A stretch of DNA of 54,522 nt from Neisseria perflava (GTDB lineage Bacteria > Pseudomonadota > Gammaproteobacteria > Burkholderiales > Neisseriaceae), in assembly GCF_024170405.1 (NCBI RefSeq), contig NZ_JALJYC010000019.1:1-54522 (forward strand), read 5' to 3'. Shown one piece after another: positions 53,307-54,522 of this stretch; within the stretch, counting starts at the first letter, position 1; each line of letters starts with the position of its first letter. The translations under genes were made by a program, and so were the position numbers. The notes below the pieces were generated by a model. That model ran no database searches, was not told the DNA's origin, and was given only the letters and a program-made list of their open reading frames with translations.

Positions 53307-53340
53307 CCATGCCGTCTGAAAATTTTTCAGACGGCATTCT
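53307..53340. terminator. AT-dialect bidirectional uptake-sequence terminator
   Basis: CATGCCGTCTGAAAA-TTTTTCAGACGGCATT (cores 53311-53320, 53326-53335), between the AraC-type and metallo-hydrolase genes. Confidence 0.85.
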
Positions 53341-53344
53341 CATT

Positions 53345-54184
53345 TCAACACCGGGTAAAAACCTTATTCTCCAGCCGTTCTTCGCTTTGCCTATCGTGGG
53401 CAAACTGGGTAATGGTCGGCTTGCGGTTGCACAGTTCGCGTATTTTGGCGGTGGATTGATGGTGCAGGTTTTCGTCCACGCATACGCCGTCCACATCGCC
53501 GTTTTTCAGATAGGCTTCGCAATAAGAAGCGTCGCCGCCGATGAGCACATAATGGTCGCCCTGATCTACCACCACCGACATATGCCCGAGCGTATGCCCC
53601 GGCGTGGGCACAAGGCGGATTTTGCCGTCGGCGGTGAGTTTGTGCGAACGCTCAAAACTTTCAAAAGCACCATCGTTAAAGGCAATGCCTTCGGGGGCAA
53701 ACCAGCTTGGATAGTGCATGGTCAGATAGCCGTTGAACACCGCATCGGGCTTGGAGATGGCGGCTTTTTCCGTTTCGCTCAGCACAAAACGGCTGTTCGG
53801 AAAATCGGGAATACCGCCCGCGTGGTCGCCATGCATATGGGTCATCACCACGGTTTTGACGGCAAGCGGGTCAAAGCCCAGCGATTTTAGATTTCCGCCC
53901 ACCTGCTCGGAGGGCTTTACGCCGCGGCGTTCGCAAAACTGCATAAACGGGTGCCACCAGGGTTGATAGCCCTTGTCGTTGGCATGCGCCGATTCGCCCG
54001 TGTCCACCATAATCAAGCCTTCGGAGTGCTCAATCAGCCAGCAGCCGATGGGCAGCTGCGGCGACCATTTGCGGTCGGTGAGCACGTCCAGCACCCGCAG
54101 CGGGCGTTTGAGAAAACGGGCAAGCTGGTGGTGGATTTTGATTTGCACCCAGCCGGTGGTAATGCAGTGGATTTTAAATGACAT
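53345..54184 (-). CDS. Metallo-beta-lactamase-fold hydrolase, lactonase-like
   Basis: A 279-residue enzyme of the AttM/AiiA-like branch. THMHGDHAGG gives the HxHxDH metal motif (His116, His118, Asp120, His121), with further ligands in PTPGHTLGHMS and GGDASYC. There is no signal peptide. It may open lactones, including acyl-homoserine lactones, or hydrolyse other esters; the substrate cannot be told. AAGGAGCAACC is a strong ribosome site. A truncated Crp-type regulator gene lies 90 bases upstream on the same strand, with a palindrome between. Confidence 0.88.
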   Translation of the reverse strand: MSFKIHCITTGWVQIKIHHQLARFLKRPLRVLDVLTDRKWSPQLPIGCWLIEHSEGLIMVDTGESAHANDKGYQPWWHPFMQFCERRGVKPSEQVGGNLKSLGFDPLAVKTVVMTHMHGDHAGGIPDFPNSRFVLSETEKAAISKPDAVFNGYLTMHYPSWFAPEGIAFNDGAFESFERSHKLTADGKIRLVPTPGHTLGHMSVVVDQGDHYVLIGGDASYCEAYLKNGDVDGVCVDENLHHQSTAKIRELCNRKPTITQFAHDRQSEERLENKVFTRC

Positions 54185-54260
54185 GGTTGCTCCTTAACGA
54201 ATGTGGCTTGGGCAATGAAATAAGATAACAGCATTTTAGGCACAGCCGCATCTATTTGCC

Positions 54261-54276
54261 TGACACAAATGTGTCA
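54261..54276. promoter_or_regulatory. Perfect 16-base palindrome, possible operator
   Basis: TGACACAAATGTGTCA lies between the Crp-type fragment and the metallo-hydrolase gene and overlaps the stop codon of the former. It resembles half-sites of Crp/Fnr-type operators but is compact. It could equally be the stem of a weak terminator on the plus strand, since TTTT follows. Confidence 0.45.
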
Positions 54277-54430
54277 TTTTTGCGTAAGCAGATTTTTGCG
54301 GATACGGGTCAAATGCTGACGCTGAATCCCCAGATACGAACACAAATCCGACAGCGACAGGCGGCGGAACAAATCAGGCTGCTTTTGCACAAAATAGCGG
54401 TAACGCGCCTCGGCATCGGCAATTAAAAAG
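54274..54430 (-). pseudogene. Crp/Fnr-type regulator, C-terminal fragment
   Basis: About 50 residues remain, reading ADAEARYRYFVQKQP, then LSDLCSYLGIQRQHLTRIRK to a TGA at 54274-54276. This is the helix-turn-helix end of a Crp-superfamily regulator. The frame is cut at about 54430 by the left end of an insertion sequence, so the sensor domain lies beyond the element or is lost. It probably regulated the adjacent metallo-hydrolase gene. Confidence 0.8.
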
Positions 54431-54522
54431 GGGCTGTACTAGATAACTAGATTTATTCAAAATCATTTAGAATAAATCCCATGAAAAAAAGTCGACTGAG
54501 CCCTTATAAGCAAAACAAGCTA
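54430..54522 (+). mobile_element. Left end of an IS1595-family (IS1016-like) insertion sequence
   Basis: From about 54430 (GGGGCTGTACTAGATAAC) the sequence becomes AT-rich, and at 54481 an ORF begins MKKSRLSPYKQNKL and runs off the window. This is the start I recall for IS1016-type transposases in Neisseria. It interrupts the Crp-type gene. The right end and the target duplication are outside the window. Confidence 0.75.
54481..54522 (+). CDS. Transposase N-terminus, partial (IS1595/IS1016-like)
   Basis: Fourteen codons only, MKKSRLSPYKQNKL. The identification rests on resemblance to the N-terminus of IS1016-family transposases and on the adjacent GGGGCTGT end. Too little remains to judge whether the gene is intact. 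Confidence 0.6.
   Translation, partial: MKKSRLSPYKQNKL

Overview
This window looks like chromosome from a commensal-type Neisseria. I count roughly 90 copies by eye of the neisserial DNA uptake sequence core GCCGTCTGAA, mostly in the AGGCCGTCTGAA dialect and a minority as ATGCCGTCTGAA. The gene content fits Neisseria: an Lrp regulator facing a riboswitch-controlled gcvT, a macAB operon, and inverted uptake-sequence pairs used as terminators. The species cannot be fixed from the window alone.

Layout. 0-7.3 kb (minus strand): acpS, pdxJ, recO, then a tripartite macrolide-type efflux operon macA-macB-outer membrane factor. 7.5-16.2 kb: the glycine cleavage system (gcvP apart; gcvT, an extra lipoprotein gene and gcvH together), the glycosylase gene tag with a membrane protein, and lrp. 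gcvT is preceded by a tandem glycine riboswitch that carries an uptake sequence inside its second aptamer. 16.3-20.4 kb: a DUF1415/DUF454 pair, a Na+/H+ antiporter and a multiply broken metallo-hydrolase pseudogene. 20.6-33.9 kb: corC, ybeY, hemC, nth, an HtrA-type lipoprotein protease preceded by a C10 tract, an NhaC-type antiporter, nagZ, a small cytochrome c, nhaP2, a DUF808 protein and lnt. 34-39.6 kb: rpoH, hemA, dsbB, a MITE-like insertion in the dsbB terminator, a short-chain dehydrogenase gene with an amber codon, a secreted protein and yebC. 39.9-48.7 kb: an alanine symporter, a hemolysin III-like protein, a tRNA-Arg/tRNA-Glu operon with a consensus promoter, a DnaQ-like exonuclease, grxB, relA and an MFS pump.

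48.8-54.5 kb is an accessory region: an AlkA-like glycosylase, a Tat-exported aldo/keto reductase, a nitroreductase, a DUF4334 protein, an AraC-type regulator and a lactonase-like metallo-hydrolase. It contains uptake signal sequences of the Pasteurellaceae type (AAAGTGCGGT plus AT tracts), one of them nested inside a neisserial uptake-sequence hairpin. All six neisserial uptake sequences between 50.8 and 53.4 kb are the AT dialect, unlike most of the window. The simplest reading is import from a Haemophilus-like donor, possibly by way of an AT-dialect Neisseria. The window ends in a Crp-type regulator cut off by the left end of an IS1595/IS1016-like element.

Functional themes are amino-acid/one-carbon balance (Lrp, glycine riboswitch, gcv, RelA), envelope maintenance (Lnt, NagZ, HtrA, DsbB, efflux), ion homeostasis (three cation/proton antiporters) and base or electrophile damage repair (Tag, AlkA-like, Nth, oxidoreductases). 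All functions come from recognised motifs and recalled families; no database search was possible.
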